This document shows, piece after piece, positions 53,165 to 63,805 of a DNA stretch of 64,000 nt (position 1 is the stretch's first letter; each line of letters opens with the position of its first letter). Source of the stretch: an uncultured Colwellia sp. (lineage in GTDB: Bacteria > Pseudomonadota > Gammaproteobacteria > Enterobacterales > Alteromonadaceae). The notes below the pieces were generated by a model. The model had not been told where the DNA came from, did no database searches, and was given only the letters and a program-made list of their open reading frames with translations. The position numbers were made by a program, and so were the translations under genes. The stretch covers positions 31,769 through 95,768 of the forward strand of contig CAJXYE010000012.1 in the NCBI GenBank assembly GCA_913063325.1, read 5' to 3'.

Positions 53165-53818
53165 TTAACTACTATAATCTAAAACGATTTTTTTCACTTG
53201 TTCTGGCTTAATGCTGATCAAATCTTGATGGGTCGTTAAAATAACACAGCCGCCTCGGTTAGCATGTTCAATAAATAATTTCTCTAAACTGGCTACACCT
53301 TGTTTATCGATAGCGGTGAAGGGTTCATCTAAAATCCAAATAGGTGCACTACTCTGATATAAACGGGCTAAAGCAATACGACGGTGCTGACCTGCACTTA
53401 AATGAGAAGCTAAACTGTCTTCAAAACCTAATAAATTTACTTTAGCTAAATAAGCTAAACTGTCTTCAGTGTTATTTCCGTGAAGAGCCAAGTTAAAATT
53501 GAGGTTTTCCTCAGCGGTCATTTCACCTTTTACCCCTGATAAGTGGCCAAAATAGAGCAGGTTTTGCTGATATTCTTCTCTACATCGACTAATCGATTGG
53601 CCTTGGTAATGTACTTGACCATCATATGGCTGGGATAAGCCTGATAAAATGCGCAACAAACTCGTTTTTCCTGAGCCATTTGGACCTTCAACTTGCACAA
53701 TGTCACCGGCATGAATTTGCAGGGATAACTCATCAAATAATAAGCGTTCTTCTCTAATACAGGTTAGCTTTACGCCACTGAGTAGGGAAGTTGAGGTTTT
53801 TTTAGGCAATGTGTTCAC
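53165..53818 (-). CDS. ccmA: Cytochrome c maturation protein CcmA (ABC ATPase)
   Basis: The 217-residue ATPase has Walker A GPNGSGKT (45-52), signature [14 protein letters not shown] and Walker B IWILDEPF. It energises the CcmABCD complex. The start is GTG 53818 without a strong ribosome site. It is the first gene of the minus-strand operon and diverges from ccmF. Confidence 0.95.
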   Translation of the reverse strand: MNTLPKKTSTSLLSGVKLTCIREERLLFDELSLQIHAGDIVQVEGPNGSGKTSLLRILSGLSQPYDGQVHYQGQSISRCREEYQQNLLYFGHLSGVKGEMTAEENLNFNLALHGNNTEDSLAYLAKVNLLGFEDSLASHLSAGQHRRIALARLYQSSAPIWILDEPFTAIDKQGVASLEKLFIEHANRGGCVILTTHQDLISIKPEQVKKIVLDYSS

Positions 53819-54120
53819 TTAGTCTTTATCAACGTTCTATTAGGTTTATAGCGTTAAGCTAGGAGGCTGAATTCTAGCGCATGTTTGTCGTATAATTCTT
53901 GATTTGGATCGTATATTCACTTTGGACGATATATTACCATAGCCAAGATTAACATAGCCCAAGGAAGTTGTAACATTATGAAACAACTTGAGCCGTTAAT
54001 TTACATTAATATTTCGACCCATAAAATGTTAGTATAACGCGATAATTTTTAACCTAATTAAGTTTTTATAAAAACTTAGGTCTTAGGTTAGATGTTTTTT
54101 GAAGTAGAGCGGAGAAACCA
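53819..54120. promoter_or_regulatory. Divergent ccmA/ccmF promoter region
   Basis: This 302-base gap separates the two ccm operons. It is AT-rich; no recognisable regulator site. A 19-codon frame at 53978-54037 has AAGGAAG upstream and could be a leader, but this is not supported further. Confidence 0.4.
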
Positions 54121-56178
54121 ATGATACCCGACCTGGTAGCAAACCAAATGCCTGAGCTTATACCTGAGCTTGGTCACTTAGCCCTTATTATAGCTTTAGC
54201 ATTTTCTATTTGCTTAAGTTTGATCCCCTTAATTGGTGTACATAGTCCAGAGCAGAGTTCTTTAAAGAAACTCATGACCTACGCTAAACCATTGGCCTAT
54301 GGTATGTTTTTCTTTACCGGTATTAGTATTGTTATTCTTGCTTATAGTTTTGTTATTGACGATTTCTCTATTAAGTACATCGCTAGTCATTCTAATACGC
54401 ATTTACCTTATTATTTTAAAATAAGTGCTGTTTGGGGCGGGCATGAAGGCTCTTTATTATTATGGGTATTCTCATTAACTGCTTGGACTGCGGCAGTGGC
54501 ACGTTTTTCTGACGGTATAGAAGAAGAATTTATTGCGCGTGTATTAGCTGTTATGGGCATGATTGCGATAGGTTTTATTGCCTTTACCTTGTTAACTTCA
54601 AACCCGTTTGAACGTTTATGGCCAAATGTGCCGATGGAAGGTCGAGATTTAAACCCTCTATTGCAAGATGTTGGTTTAATTATTCACCCACCACTGTTAT
54701 ATCTTGGTTATGTTGGTTTTGCTGTTGCTTTTGCCTTTGCTGTTGCTGCCTTAATGGCAGGGAAAATGGATGCCGCATGGGCTCGTTGGTCTAGACCTTG
54801 GACTGTCGGCGCATGGATGTTTCTAACACTAGGTATCGCACTAGGTAGTTGGTGGGCTTATTATGAACTTGGCTGGGGTGGCTGGTGGTTCTGGGATCCA
54901 GTTGAAAACGCTTCATTTATGCCTTGGTTAATTGGAACAGCGTTAATACATTCATTAGCCGTTACTGAAAAGCGCGGTACCTTCAGGAACTGGACTATTC
55001 TATTGGCAATATTTGCCTTTGGTTTAAGTTTGTTGGGCACATTTTTAGTACGTTCAGGGGTGATTACTTCGGTACATTCTTTTGCTGCCGATCCTGGCCG
55101 AGGAATCTTTATACTAGTGCTGTTGGCTATTGCTATGGGCGGTTCACTAACTCTGTATGCATTTAGAGCAAATACCGTAGCGAGCTTTTCTCGTTTTGCC
55201 TTCTATTCACGTGAAACAGCTTTGTTATTGTGTAATGTCATTTTAGTTGTTGCAACGGTAACTGTACTTCTAGGTACTTTATATCCTTTATTAGTCGATG
55301 CATTAGGTTACGGGAAAATATCAGTTGGCCCTCCTTATTTTAATGCTGTCTTTGTGCCAATCATGAGTGTTTTATTCATCATTATGGGAATAGGGCCGTT
55401 AATTCGATGGAAAAAAGCTAAAAAAGGAGAGTTACGTAAAAGGCTTTTCAGCTCATCGGTATTTAGTATTGCTTTTGGTCTATTGTTCCCGGTGGTCTAC
55501 GGTGGCGAGTTTAATATGCTAGTTGCTATGGGCATCACGTTAGCGACTTGGGTTTTCTTAGTTGTTGTTAAAGAAGTTAAAAACCAATTTACAACAGTAG
55601 GGAAATTAACAACCAGTCATATAGGTATGGCAACAGCTCATGCTGGTATTGCTATCACAATTGTTGGCGTAACAATCGTCTCAATGTATGAAAGTGAAAC
55701 CAACGTAAAAATGGCGCTAAACGAAAAAGTTATTGTGTCAGGTTACGAAATTGAGTTCAAAGGCATTAAACATGTTGAAGGACCAAACTACAGTGCCGAA
55801 CAGGGACAAATTAATATCTATAAGGTGACTGGCGAGAACGAAAGCGACTTTGTTACTTTGCTCAAACCAGAACGCCGCTCTTATCGTGTACAAACGATGG
55901 GTATGACAGAAGCTGGAATCGATGCTGGTTTATTTCGTGATGTCTATGTTGCATTAGGTGATCCTTTACCCGGTGGTGCTTGGGCAATTCGAGTTCATTA
56001 CAAGCCGTTTGTTCGTTGGATCTGGCTAGGCGCTATTTTCATGAGTATTGGTGGCATTCTCTCTATGCTTGATAAACGTTACCGCCGAAGAAAGCCTGCT
56101 GTAGCTAAATCACCTGTAGTGGCTGATTCACTCACTCAAGCTAAACCTGCTAGTGCGGCAAAAGTGTCGGAGGCGTAA
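54121..56178 (+). CDS. ccmF: Cytochrome c maturation protein CcmF (heme lyase core)
   Basis: The 685-residue polytopic membrane protein attaches heme to apocytochrome c with CcmH and CcmI. The tryptophan-rich periplasmic motif WGGWWFWDPVENASFMPW is intact. GHEGSLLLW and HPPLLYLGYVG carry conserved histidines. A GCGGAG ribosome site precedes ATG 54121; a second ATG at 54148 (MPELIPELGHL) is closer to the E. coli start. Confidence 0.96.
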   Translation: MIPDLVANQMPELIPELGHLALIIALAFSICLSLIPLIGVHSPEQSSLKKLMTYAKPLAYGMFFFTGISIVILAYSFVIDDFSIKYIASHSNTHLPYYFKISAVWGGHEGSLLLWVFSLTAWTAAVARFSDGIEEEFIARVLAVMGMIAIGFIAFTLLTSNPFERLWPNVPMEGRDLNPLLQDVGLIIHPPLLYLGYVGFAVAFAFAVAALMAGKMDAAWARWSRPWTVGAWMFLTLGIALGSWWAYYELGWGGWWFWDPVENASFMPWLIGTALIHSLAVTEKRGTFRNWTILLAIFAFGLSLLGTFLVRSGVITSVHSFAADPGRGIFILVLLAIAMGGSLTLYAFRANTVASFSRFAFYSRETALLLCNVILVVATVTVLLGTLYPLLVDALGYGKISVGPPYFNAVFVPIMSVLFIIMGIGPLIRWKKAKKGELRKRLFSSSVFSIAFGLLFPVVYGGEFNMLVAMGITLATWVFLVVVKEVKNQFTTVGKLTTSHIGMATAHAGIAITIVGVTIVSMYESETNVKMALNEKVIVSGYEIEFKGIKHVEGPNYSAEQGQINIYKVTGENESDFVTLLKPERRSYRVQTMGMTEAGIDAGLFRDVYVALGDPLPGGAWAIRVHYKPFVRWIWLGAIFMSIGGILSMLDKRYRRRKPAVAKSPVVADSLTQAKPASAAKVSEA

Positions 56179-56180
56179 TT

Positions 56181-56729
56181 ATGGGTAAACTCATTCGTTT
56201 TTTACCACTTATTTTGGTTATTGCCTTAGGTGTTGTTTTGTATCGTGGTTTGTCATTAAACCCACAAGATATGCCATCAGCATTAGTCGGTCAAACTATG
56301 CCCAATTTTTCACTACAAACATTAAATGATAGTGAGAAATTGGTAACAAAAACTGACTTGTTAGGTGATATTGTCTTAGTCAATGTTTGGGCTACTTGGT
56401 GTCCTACCTGTAAGTATGAACACCCTTACTTGGTGGACATAGCTAAAGATGCTCAAGTTAAGTTATATGGCTTAAATTATAAGGACGACCGTGAGGCTGC
56501 TCAACAATGGTTGAAACATTATGAAGATCCATATGTATTTTCTATCTTCGATGAAGAAGGAACTTTAGGTTTAAATTTAGGTGTTTATGGCGCTCCAGAA
56601 ACGTTTGTTATAGATCATCATGGCACTATTCGTAAACGTTTTGCTGGTGCTATCGATACACGTGTATGGCGACGTGAATTTGAGCCTTTAATCGCTCAGC
56701 TTATTGAAGAAAAGAAGCAGGAAAAATAA
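56181..56729 (+). CDS. ccmG: Thiol:disulfide interchange protein CcmG (DsbE)
   Basis: The 182-residue membrane-anchored thioredoxin keeps apocytochrome and CcmH cysteines reduced. The N-terminal helix is FLPLILVIALGVVLYRGL; the active site is C74-P-T-C77 in WATWCPTCKYEHP. GAPETFVIDHHG holds the cis-proline region. It starts 3 bases after the ccmF stop. Confidence 0.95.
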   Translation: MGKLIRFLPLILVIALGVVLYRGLSLNPQDMPSALVGQTMPNFSLQTLNDSEKLVTKTDLLGDIVLVNVWATWCPTCKYEHPYLVDIAKDAQVKLYGLNYKDDREAAQQWLKHYEDPYVFSIFDEEGTLGLNLGVYGAPETFVIDHHGTIRKRFAGAIDTRVWRREFEPLIAQLIEEKKQEK

Positions 56730-56730
56730 C

Positions 56731-57198
56731 ATGAAATTAATCAGTATACTTATACTAGCTTTGACGCTAATTATTGGTATTAATCCAGCTTCAGCTAGCC
56801 CGGTAGAAACGTTTGAGTTTCGTGATGAAGTGACTAAAATTCGTTTTCAAGCACTGAGTAAAGAGCTGCGTTGCCCTAAATGTCAAAATCAAAACTTAGC
56901 CGATTCTAATTCTCCTATTGCCCAAGATTTGCGCAAAGAACTGTATGAGCTATTACAGCAAGGTAAAGCCGATAGTGAAATTGTCAACTTTATGGTCTCG
57001 CGTTATGGTGAATTTGTTTTATATCGACCAAGAGTATCCCCGTTGACTTACGTATTATGGTTTGGTCCAGCCGTTCTTATTTTGTTAGGTATTATTGTGG
57101 TAATTGTCGTTGTTCGTAGAAAACCGGTTGAGAAAAAAAACTTGGTTTTATCGGCTGAACAACAAGATAAGCTGAAAGATTTATTAAATAATAAGTAA
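56731..57198 (+). CDS. ccmH: Cytochrome c maturation protein CcmH
   Basis: The 155-residue membrane protein reduces the CXXCH disulfide of apocytochrome c. It has a signal peptide (ISILILALTLIIGINPASA), the redox pair C48-P-K-C51 in LRCPKCQNQNL, DLRKELYELLQQGKADSEI, and a C-terminal helix (VLWFGPAVLILLGIIVVIVVV). ATG 56731 is 1 base past the ccmG stop. The TPR part that E. coli fuses to CcmH is the separate ccmI gene here. Confidence 0.95.
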   Translation: MKLISILILALTLIIGINPASASPVETFEFRDEVTKIRFQALSKELRCPKCQNQNLADSNSPIAQDLRKELYELLQQGKADSEIVNFMVSRYGEFVLYRPRVSPLTYVLWFGPAVLILLGIIVVIVVVRRKPVEKKNLVLSAEQQDKLKDLLNNK

Positions 57199-57234
57199 CC
57201 ATTCATATCATTAAAAAAAGTAGTAGATAACATT

Positions 57235-58542
57235 ATGGAATTTTTAGTAATAGCCCTTATATTTTTAATTTTATTATTATTGATGGTATGGCGACCTTTC
57301 TTTAAACAGAAAACACAAGATGTTCGTGTCGATAGTAGTTTGCGTGATGAAACTAATGTCCGTTTGTATCATGAACATAAAAAAGAAATAGAAAAAGATT
57401 ACGGCGAAGGGGGCATTGATGAAGAAAGCTATCAGTACCTACTGGCTGAATTAGATAAAACCTTATTACAGGATATAGAAAGTACCTCAAAAGAAGTGAA
57501 AGTTGCTATTAATACAAAGTCATACTCACCTTTATGGCCGTTAGGTCTCAGTGTATTTATTATCATTTTCACTGTAGCGTTATACAACAAACAAGGCAGT
57601 TATAAGCTGATAACAGAAATGCCATCTGGCCACGGTCAGCAGCAAGGTATGTCACAAGAACAAATGCTAGAGCAGCGTGAAAATGAAGCAATAGCGCATA
57701 TCAATAAACTGCAAAAACATATCGAATCTAATCCTGAAGATAGTGAAGCCTGGTATAACTTAGGGCAAACTTATGTTGCGGTAGGCGGTTTTGATGAAGC
57801 TGTTGCTGCATTTACCCAAGTAATTAACATTGAAGGGGAGCATGCAGACGTATTAGGTGCAATAGCACAGGCTCTTTATTATAAAAACAACCAAAAAATT
57901 AGTGCCCAAGTGCAAGAGTATATTGATAAAGCATTAACCCTAGATATTAACGACCCATCAACTAATATTTTATTAGGAATGCATAACTTTATTGCTGAAA
58001 ACTACCAAGAAGCTATTACTTACTGGCAACGTGTTATTAATTCAAACAGTCAAGGCGTTAATATTGCAGCGCTAAAAGAAGCGGTTGCTGAAGCTAATAA
58101 TCGACTAGGTAACGCTTCTGGTAAATCAGCTAGCAGTATGGGGGCTAGCTCAACATCTAATCATACAGATGAGGCACAATCAGTTGCAGGGCCGCAATTA
58201 AAAGTCAGTGTAAGTCTGTCTGATGAGCTTATTAAGCAACTAACAAAAGATGAAGACCGCGTTGTGTTCATTTATGCTGTACCGACTAATGGTCAACGTA
58301 TGCCACTGGCAGCTGTTAAAATGAAAATCAGTGATTTACCGACTGTTATTGTATTAAATAATAGCCAAGCGATGAGTCCTGAGAATAATTTGGCGAGTGT
58401 TGAAAAAGCTCATGTATATGCCATTGTTTCAATGCAAGGTGGCGTAGGCATTAAGCCGGGAGACTTTAAAGCAGAGGCCCTTGGTGTTGATGTTAATCGC
58501 AGTGATACTCTTGAATTGATCGTTAATACGTTAGTGGAATAG
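57235..58542 (+). CDS. ccmI: Cytochrome c maturation protein CcmI (apocytochrome chaperone)
   Basis: The 435-residue protein has two membrane helices (about 3-20 and 100-116) around a basic cytoplasmic loop, then TPR repeats (EDSEAWYNLGQTYVAVGGFDEAVAAF). The last ~120 residues form a beta-rich domain with VFIYAVPTNGQRMPLAAVKM. TPR domains of CcmI hold the apocytochrome C-terminus. It lies 36 bases after ccmH. Confidence 0.9.
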   Translation: MEFLVIALIFLILLLLMVWRPFFKQKTQDVRVDSSLRDETNVRLYHEHKKEIEKDYGEGGIDEESYQYLLAELDKTLLQDIESTSKEVKVAINTKSYSPLWPLGLSVFIIIFTVALYNKQGSYKLITEMPSGHGQQQGMSQEQMLEQRENEAIAHINKLQKHIESNPEDSEAWYNLGQTYVAVGGFDEAVAAFTQVINIEGEHADVLGAIAQALYYKNNQKISAQVQEYIDKALTLDINDPSTNILLGMHNFIAENYQEAITYWQRVINSNSQGVNIAALKEAVAEANNRLGNASGKSASSMGASSTSNHTDEAQSVAGPQLKVSVSLSDELIKQLTKDEDRVVFIYAVPTNGQRMPLAAVKMKISDLPTVIVLNNSQAMSPENNLASVEKAHVYAIVSMQGGVGIKPGDFKAEALGVDVNRSDTLELIVNTLVE

Positions 58543-58559
58543 CTGTTTGACTAGGTAAG

Positions 58560-58602
58560 TTGCTCATTCTTACTGAGCAAGGTATTAAGGTTGCTCAGTA
58601 AG
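58560..58602 (+). promoter_or_regulatory. Alternative hairpins between ccmI and hemH
   Basis: TTGCTCA (58560-58566) can pair with TGAGCAA (58574-58580), and the same segment, as CTTACTGAGCAA (58569-58580), can pair with TTGCTCAGTAAG (58591-58602). The two pairings exclude each other, an attenuator-like layout. No long T run follows. Confidence 0.5.
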
Positions 58603-58623
58603 TTTAATAAGAAGAAAAACCAA

Positions 58624-59688
58624 ATGAAATCTCGTTTTAGTGCGCGTATAAAAGAGAGTGATAACACAGTTGATGATAATAAAAACCCATCAACTGCAGT
58701 GTTAATAACTAATCTAGGTTCACCTGATGAGCCTACAACTAGTGCAGTACGCCGCTATTTGCGAGAATTTTTATCGGATAGGCGTGTCGTTGAAATTCCA
58801 CGCTTAATTTGGCTGTTAATTTTACACGGTATTATTTTACGTATTAGACCGGCAAAATCAGCCAAGTTATACCAAACTGTTTGGCAAGATGACGGTGCCC
58901 CTTTATTAAGTATTACCGAAGCACAAAAGCTTAAATTGGCAGTGAAAATTAAATCTCAATATGGCGACAATGTCATTGTCGATTTTGCCATGCGTTATGG
59001 AAATCCATCAGTAGCGAGTGTATTGCAGAAATTCCAACAACAAGGTGTTGATAAAATTGTTGTGTTACCTTTATATCCGCAATATGCAGGACCAACAACC
59101 GCGTCAACTTTTGATGCCGTTAGTAAAGAATTACAAAAGTGGCGTTATATACCGTCGATACACTTCTTAAATACCTATCATAACAACTCTCTCTATATTC
59201 AAGCATTAGCTGACACAGTTAAAGATCATGTGGCAAGTCACGGTAAACCAGAGCGTTTAGTATTGTCATACCATGGCATGCCAGAGCTATTTCGAAAGTG
59301 GGGCGATCCATATTATGATTTTTGTCATGAAACAACCGTACTTCTCAAAAAAATATTACTGGAAAGTAATATAGGCTTTACTGATGATGAAATAATCATG
59401 ACCTTTCAATCTCGTTTTGGTAAAGCAGAGTGGCTTAAACCTTATACCGATGCAACACTTGAACAACTGCCAGAGCAAGGTATAAAGCACGTTGCGATTA
59501 TTAGCCCAGCATTTAGTGCTGACTGTTTAGAGACACTTGAAGAGTTAATTCACGAAAATAGTGAAGTATTTTTAAAGGCAGGTGGTGAAAGCTACCATTA
59601 TATCGCCGCGTTAAACGATCGTGATGACCATATTGATGCTTTATATAATGTATTAGAGCCTACATTAGGTTCGCCTGAACTTAGCTAA
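58624..59688 (+). CDS. hemH: Ferrochelatase
   Basis: HemH inserts Fe2+ into protoporphyrin IX, the last step of heme b synthesis. The 354-residue product contains TAVLITNLGSPDEPT, YLREFLSDRRVVEIPR, QYAGPTTASTFDAV, and the catalytic histidine in SYHGMPE. ATG 58624 (MKSRFSARIKESDN) has a weak AAGAAG upstream; an in-frame TTG at 58591 lies inside a hairpin arm. Position after the ccm genes links heme supply with cytochrome c assembly. Confidence 0.94.
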   Translation: MKSRFSARIKESDNTVDDNKNPSTAVLITNLGSPDEPTTSAVRRYLREFLSDRRVVEIPRLIWLLILHGIILRIRPAKSAKLYQTVWQDDGAPLLSITEAQKLKLAVKIKSQYGDNVIVDFAMRYGNPSVASVLQKFQQQGVDKIVVLPLYPQYAGPTTASTFDAVSKELQKWRYIPSIHFLNTYHNNSLYIQALADTVKDHVASHGKPERLVLSYHGMPELFRKWGDPYYDFCHETTVLLKKILLESNIGFTDDEIIMTFQSRFGKAEWLKPYTDATLEQLPEQGIKHVAIISPAFSADCLETLEELIHENSEVFLKAGGESYHYIAALNDRDDHIDALYNVLEPTLGSPELS

Positions 59689-59760
59689 GGGTAAGAATAG
59701 AGCAAGGTTGAACGCCAACCACCACGATAAACTCACTTGCTAAGCTATATAAAAATAGTA

Positions 59761-59780
59761 TACTGTTTTTATATACAGTT
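59761..59780. promoter_or_regulatory. LexA (SOS) box of dinB
   Basis: TACTGTTTTTATATACAGTT fits the gammaproteobacterial SOS box (CTG, ten bases AT-rich, CAG). It lies 17 bases before the dinB start. Confidence 0.88.
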
Positions 59781-59797
59781 GTTGGCGGGGTGGTAAA

Positions 59798-60856
59798 GTG
59801 GGCAATCAGAAAAAAATAATCCACATTGATATGGACTGCTATTATGCTGCTGTTGAAATGCGAGATTTTCCGGAGTATCGCGATATCCCAATAGCCGTGG
59901 GTTGGGATGGTCCGCGTAGTGTATTATGCACGTGTAATTATCAGGCTCGACAGTTTGGCGTCCGCTCTGCTATGCCAGCGATGAAAGCAAAGCAACTCTG
60001 TCCAGAGTTAACGATTGTCAATTGCCGCATGGATGTTTATTCAGAAACGTCTAAACATATTAGAGAAATATTTTCTCGCTATACCGATCTCATTGAACCA
60101 CTATCTCTAGATGAAGCTTACCTTGATGTCACAGATGCAACTATGTGTCAGGGCAGTGCCACGCTAATTGCTGAAAAAATTAGAGCCGATATATTTAACG
60201 AGTTAAACTTAACCGCATCGGCAGGAGTCGCACCCAATAAATTTTTAGCTAAAATTGCTAGCGACGAAAACAAGCCGAATGGCCAATGTGTTATTACTCC
60301 AGATAAAGTAGCAAATTTTGTCGAACAACTTTCACTTAAGAAAATACCAGGTATAGGCCCTAAAACATTTGAAAAACTCAATAGGCATGGTTATGTAACT
60401 TGTGCTGATGTCCGTAAAAGTGATATCAGAACATTACAAAATATTGTCGGTAAATTCGCGAATAGTCTGTACTTAAAGTCTCATGGTGTCGACAATCGAG
60501 CTCTAGAAGTAAGTAGGCAACGAAAGTCACTCGCTATAGAGACAACGTTAATGCAGGATATTACCACACAAGATGAGTGTGAACTTGTTATAGAGTCGTT
60601 ATATCAAAAACTATTAACTCGACTTGCACCACACAGTAATAGAGAGATCATTAAGCAAGGGGTAAAACTTAAGTTTTCTGACTTTAATCAAACAACCGTT
60701 GAGACACAAAGCAATGAGTGTCAGCAGGCACTTTTCAGCAGTTTATTATCAAAGGCCTATAACAGATCAAATAAACGCGGTATACGTTTGGTCGGTTTAA
60801 CCTTAGGGTTTGCTGATACCCCAAGTGAAAGTAATCAACTACAGCTTTCACTTTAG
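59798..60856 (+). CDS. dinB: DNA polymerase IV (DinB)
   Basis: A 352-residue Y-family translesion polymerase. IIHIDMDCYYAAVE carries metal aspartate D11 and the steric-gate aromatic Y16. SLDEAYLDV holds D105-E106. KFLAKIASDENKPNGQ and KIPGIGPKTFEKL (helix-hairpin-helix) follow. The C-terminus ends NQLQLSL, a clamp-binding motif of the QLxLxL type. The start is GTG 59798 with a GGGG site; the LexA box is just upstream. Confidence 0.95.
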   Translation: MGNQKKIIHIDMDCYYAAVEMRDFPEYRDIPIAVGWDGPRSVLCTCNYQARQFGVRSAMPAMKAKQLCPELTIVNCRMDVYSETSKHIREIFSRYTDLIEPLSLDEAYLDVTDATMCQGSATLIAEKIRADIFNELNLTASAGVAPNKFLAKIASDENKPNGQCVITPDKVANFVEQLSLKKIPGIGPKTFEKLNRHGYVTCADVRKSDIRTLQNIVGKFANSLYLKSHGVDNRALEVSRQRKSLAIETTLMQDITTQDECELVIESLYQKLLTRLAPHSNREIIKQGVKLKFSDFNQTTVETQSNECQQALFSSLLSKAYNRSNKRGIRLVGLTLGFADTPSESNQLQLSL

Positions 60857-60878
60857 GATTTACATAAATAAAGGTATT

Positions 60879-61034
60879 TTGATCGGCAATGAGCTAAAAC
60901 AAATAGGCGTTTGCGCAACAATTATTCAAGAATTGCGTGAAAGTTGTGAAATTGATTGGTATCTTCAAGGCGAGCTTGCGTATAATAAGCGCTTATGCGC
61001 CAAGTGCTCTGTTGATGACAACATTAATAGCTAA
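60879..61034 (+). CDS. Possible small cysteine-containing protein (51 aa)
   Basis: TTG 60879 follows AAAGG at a good distance and opens 51 codons: MIGNELKQIGVCATIIQELR, then SCEIDWYLQGELAYNKR and LCAKCSVDD. It has a CxxC pair near the C-terminus and no hydrophobic helix. The frame extends upstream into the dinB end. Codon use looks plausible, but no family is recognised. Confidence 0.35.
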   Translation: MIGNELKQIGVCATIIQELRESCEIDWYLQGELAYNKRLCAKCSVDDNINS

Positions 61035-61174
61035 CTTGGTAACAAAGCAGTACAAAAAGAACAAGCTAAGAAGATTCATTTTATAATAGCGCGGTTGTTT
61101 CAGTGATGGAATTTTTGCAATATTAGAATGAACTCAGAATTATAATAGACCTAAATCGATTTGTAGAGTATCCC

Positions 61175-63805
61175 ATGATTAAAAGCACCGCTGAAGTCCG
61201 TCAGGCATTTTTAGATTTTTTTGCCACCAAACAACATCAAATAGTTAAAAGTAGCTCTCTTGTCCCTGGTAATGATGCAACATTATTATTTACCAATGCC
61301 GGCATGGTTCCTTTTAAAGATGTTTTTTTAGGTGCTGAAAAACGTAGTTATACACGAGCAACCTCTGCACAACGTTGTGTTCGAGCCGGTGGAAAGCATA
61401 ACGATTTAGAAAATGTTGGCTACACTGCACGTCATCACACATTTTTTGAAATGATGGGTAACTTTAGTTTTGGTGACTATTTTAAAAATGATGCAATTAG
61501 TTATGCTTGGGAATTTTTAACTGGTGAGTTAGGGATACCAAAAGAAAAACTATTGGTCACCATATATGATACTGATGAGGAAGCTTTCTCTTACTGGAGA
61601 GATGAAATTGGTGTACCTGAAGATAAAATAATTCGTATTGGTGATAAATCTGCTAGTAAAAAATATGAATCTGATAACTTTTGGTCAATGGGTGATACAG
61701 GGCCTTGTGGACCTTGTTCTGAAATATTCTATGATCACGGGGAAGACATCTTCGGTGGACCTCCAGGATCGCCAGATGAAGACGGTGACCGTTTTATAGA
61801 GATATGGAACATAGTATTCATGCAATTTAACCGTCAAAGTGATGGTACTATGGAGCCATTGCCTAACCCGTCTATCGACACTGGTATGGGCTTAGAGCGT
61901 ATTTCTGCCATTATGCAAAAAGTGCATAGCAATTACGAAATAGATATTTTCCAAGCGTTAATTAAAGATACTGCAAACTTACTTGCTTGTACCGACTTGG
62001 AGCATAAATCACTTCGTGTTATCAGTGATCATATTCGTTCATGTAGCTTCTTAATTGTTGATGGTGTTGTACCATCAAATGAAGGGCGTGGTTATGTACT
62101 TCGCCGTATTATTCGACGAGCAATTCGACATGGTCATAAACTTGAAGCCAGTGAACACTTTTTCCATAAACTAGTTTCTTCACTTATCGAACAAATGGGC
62201 GAAGCCTATCCTGAGTTAGTTCAGCAGCAAGCGATCATTGAAAAATTATTACGTATCGAAGAAGAACAATTTGGCCGTACCTTAGATCGCGGTATGATTT
62301 TACTTGAAGATATATTAGCTAACCTCTCTGGCGATATTATAAAAGGTGATGATGTATTTAAGTTATATGATACTTATGGCTTTCCTGCCGATTTAACGGC
62401 TGATATCGCTCGTGAACGTCATTTGAAAATTGATAAAGGTGGCTTTGATGCTGCAATGAAGCAGCAGCGTGAACGTGCCCAGCAAGCCAGTAATTTTGGC
62501 ACAGACTATAATCAGCAACTTAAATCAGATCAAAAGACTAACTTCAAAGGCTATGATAATGACTCATACTCAGCAACCGTTGTAGAGTTGTTTAATAGCC
62601 AAGATCAAGACCCAGTCAATCAATTGAATTCAGGTGAACAGGGCATTGTGATTTTAGATCACACCCCATTTTATGCTGAATCAGGTGGTCAAGTAGGTGA
62701 TAGTGGTTTATTACACCTTGATGGTGGTGTTTTTGACGTCACGGATACCATTAAGTTAGGTAATGCTTTTGCACATAGAGGTACTGCACTTACTGATATT
62801 GGTTTGAATCGACGTGTTAAAGCGGAAATTAATGTTGAGCGCAGAGCTGCAATTATTAAAAACCATACTGCAACACATTTATTACATGCCGCTTTACGAA
62901 AAGTGTTGGGTGAACATGTTACTCAGAAAGGTTCATTATGTGATAGTGATAAATTACGCTTTGATTTCTCTCATTTTGAAGGGGTAACCTCAGAAGAGTT
63001 ACATGCTGTTGAGAAAATGGTGAATGATGAAATCCGTCGTAACCATTCAAGACAAACTGAATCTATGTATATTGAAGAAGCTAAAGAAAAAGGTGCTATG
63101 GCACTCTTTGGTGAAAAATATGACGATGAAGTACGTGTTGTAACCCTTGGCGACTTTTCAATAGAGCTATGTGGCGGCGTACATGTTGACAGAACAGGTG
63201 ATATTGGTTTATTAAAAATAGTTTCTGAATCTGGTATTGCTGCTGGCGTTCGTCGTATTGAAGCGGTTACTGCTACAAGTGCACTCGATTTTATTAACCA
63301 ACAAACTAGCACCCTTATAACAATTGCTGCGCTGGTTAAGAGTGATGTAACGAATGCAAGTAGCAAAGTTGAGCAACTTGTTAGCCGCTCTAAACAACTT
63401 GAAAAAGAAATTTCTCAACTCAAGCAGGAACTCGCTGCACAAGCTGGCTCTGATTTAATCAATAATACTGTTGATATTAACGGCGTTAAGGTACTTATTG
63501 CTGATTTAGGTGGCGTAGAAAGTAAAGCGCTTCGCGGTATGGTTGATGAGCTTAAAAATAAAATGCAATCAGGTATTATTATGCTGGCGACGGCTAATGG
63601 TTCTAAAGTTGGATTAATTGCCGGTGTGACTAAAGACTTAGTCGGCCGTGTTAAAGCCGGAGAGCTTGTTAATATGGTAGCTCAACAAGTCGGTGGTAAA
63701 GGTGGTGGGCGTCCAGATATGGCACAAGCTGGTGGCACACAGCCAGAAAATATAAGTGAAGCACTTGAAAGTGTCTCATCATGGTTAACAGATAAGTTGA
63801 CTTAA
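61175..63805 (+). CDS. alaS: Alanyl-tRNA synthetase
   Basis: AlaS charges tRNA-Ala. The 876-residue product begins with the class II catalytic core ([36 protein letters not shown]), followed by the editing domain with zinc ligands H564 and H568 ([12 protein letters not shown]) and C666 and H670 (CGGVHVDR). The C-terminal domain has [11 protein letters not shown]. Length is typical. Confidence 0.98.
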   Translation: MIKSTAEVRQAFLDFFATKQHQIVKSSSLVPGNDATLLFTNAGMVPFKDVFLGAEKRSYTRATSAQRCVRAGGKHNDLENVGYTARHHTFFEMMGNFSFGDYFKNDAISYAWEFLTGELGIPKEKLLVTIYDTDEEAFSYWRDEIGVPEDKIIRIGDKSASKKYESDNFWSMGDTGPCGPCSEIFYDHGEDIFGGPPGSPDEDGDRFIEIWNIVFMQFNRQSDGTMEPLPNPSIDTGMGLERISAIMQKVHSNYEIDIFQALIKDTANLLACTDLEHKSLRVISDHIRSCSFLIVDGVVPSNEGRGYVLRRIIRRAIRHGHKLEASEHFFHKLVSSLIEQMGEAYPELVQQQAIIEKLLRIEEEQFGRTLDRGMILLEDILANLSGDIIKGDDVFKLYDTYGFPADLTADIARERHLKIDKGGFDAAMKQQRERAQQASNFGTDYNQQLKSDQKTNFKGYDNDSYSATVVELFNSQDQDPVNQLNSGEQGIVILDHTPFYAESGGQVGDSGLLHLDGGVFDVTDTIKLGNAFAHRGTALTDIGLNRRVKAEINVERRAAIIKNHTATHLLHAALRKVLGEHVTQKGSLCDSDKLRFDFSHFEGVTSEELHAVEKMVNDEIRRNHSRQTESMYIEEAKEKGAMALFGEKYDDEVRVVTLGDFSIELCGGVHVDRTGDIGLLKIVSESGIAAGVRRIEAVTATSALDFINQQTSTLITIAALVKSDVTNASSKVEQLVSRSKQLEKEISQLKQELAAQAGSDLINNTVDINGVKVLIADLGGVESKALRGMVDELKNKMQSGIIMLATANGSKVGLIAGVTKDLVGRVKAGELVNMVAQQVGGKGGGRPDMAQAGGTQPENISEALESVSSWLTDKLT

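Noticed and set aside
53978-54037. 19-codon frame with AAGGAAG upstream before ccmF
   Set aside because: Too short, with no regulatory codons or hairpin next to it to support a leader peptide.
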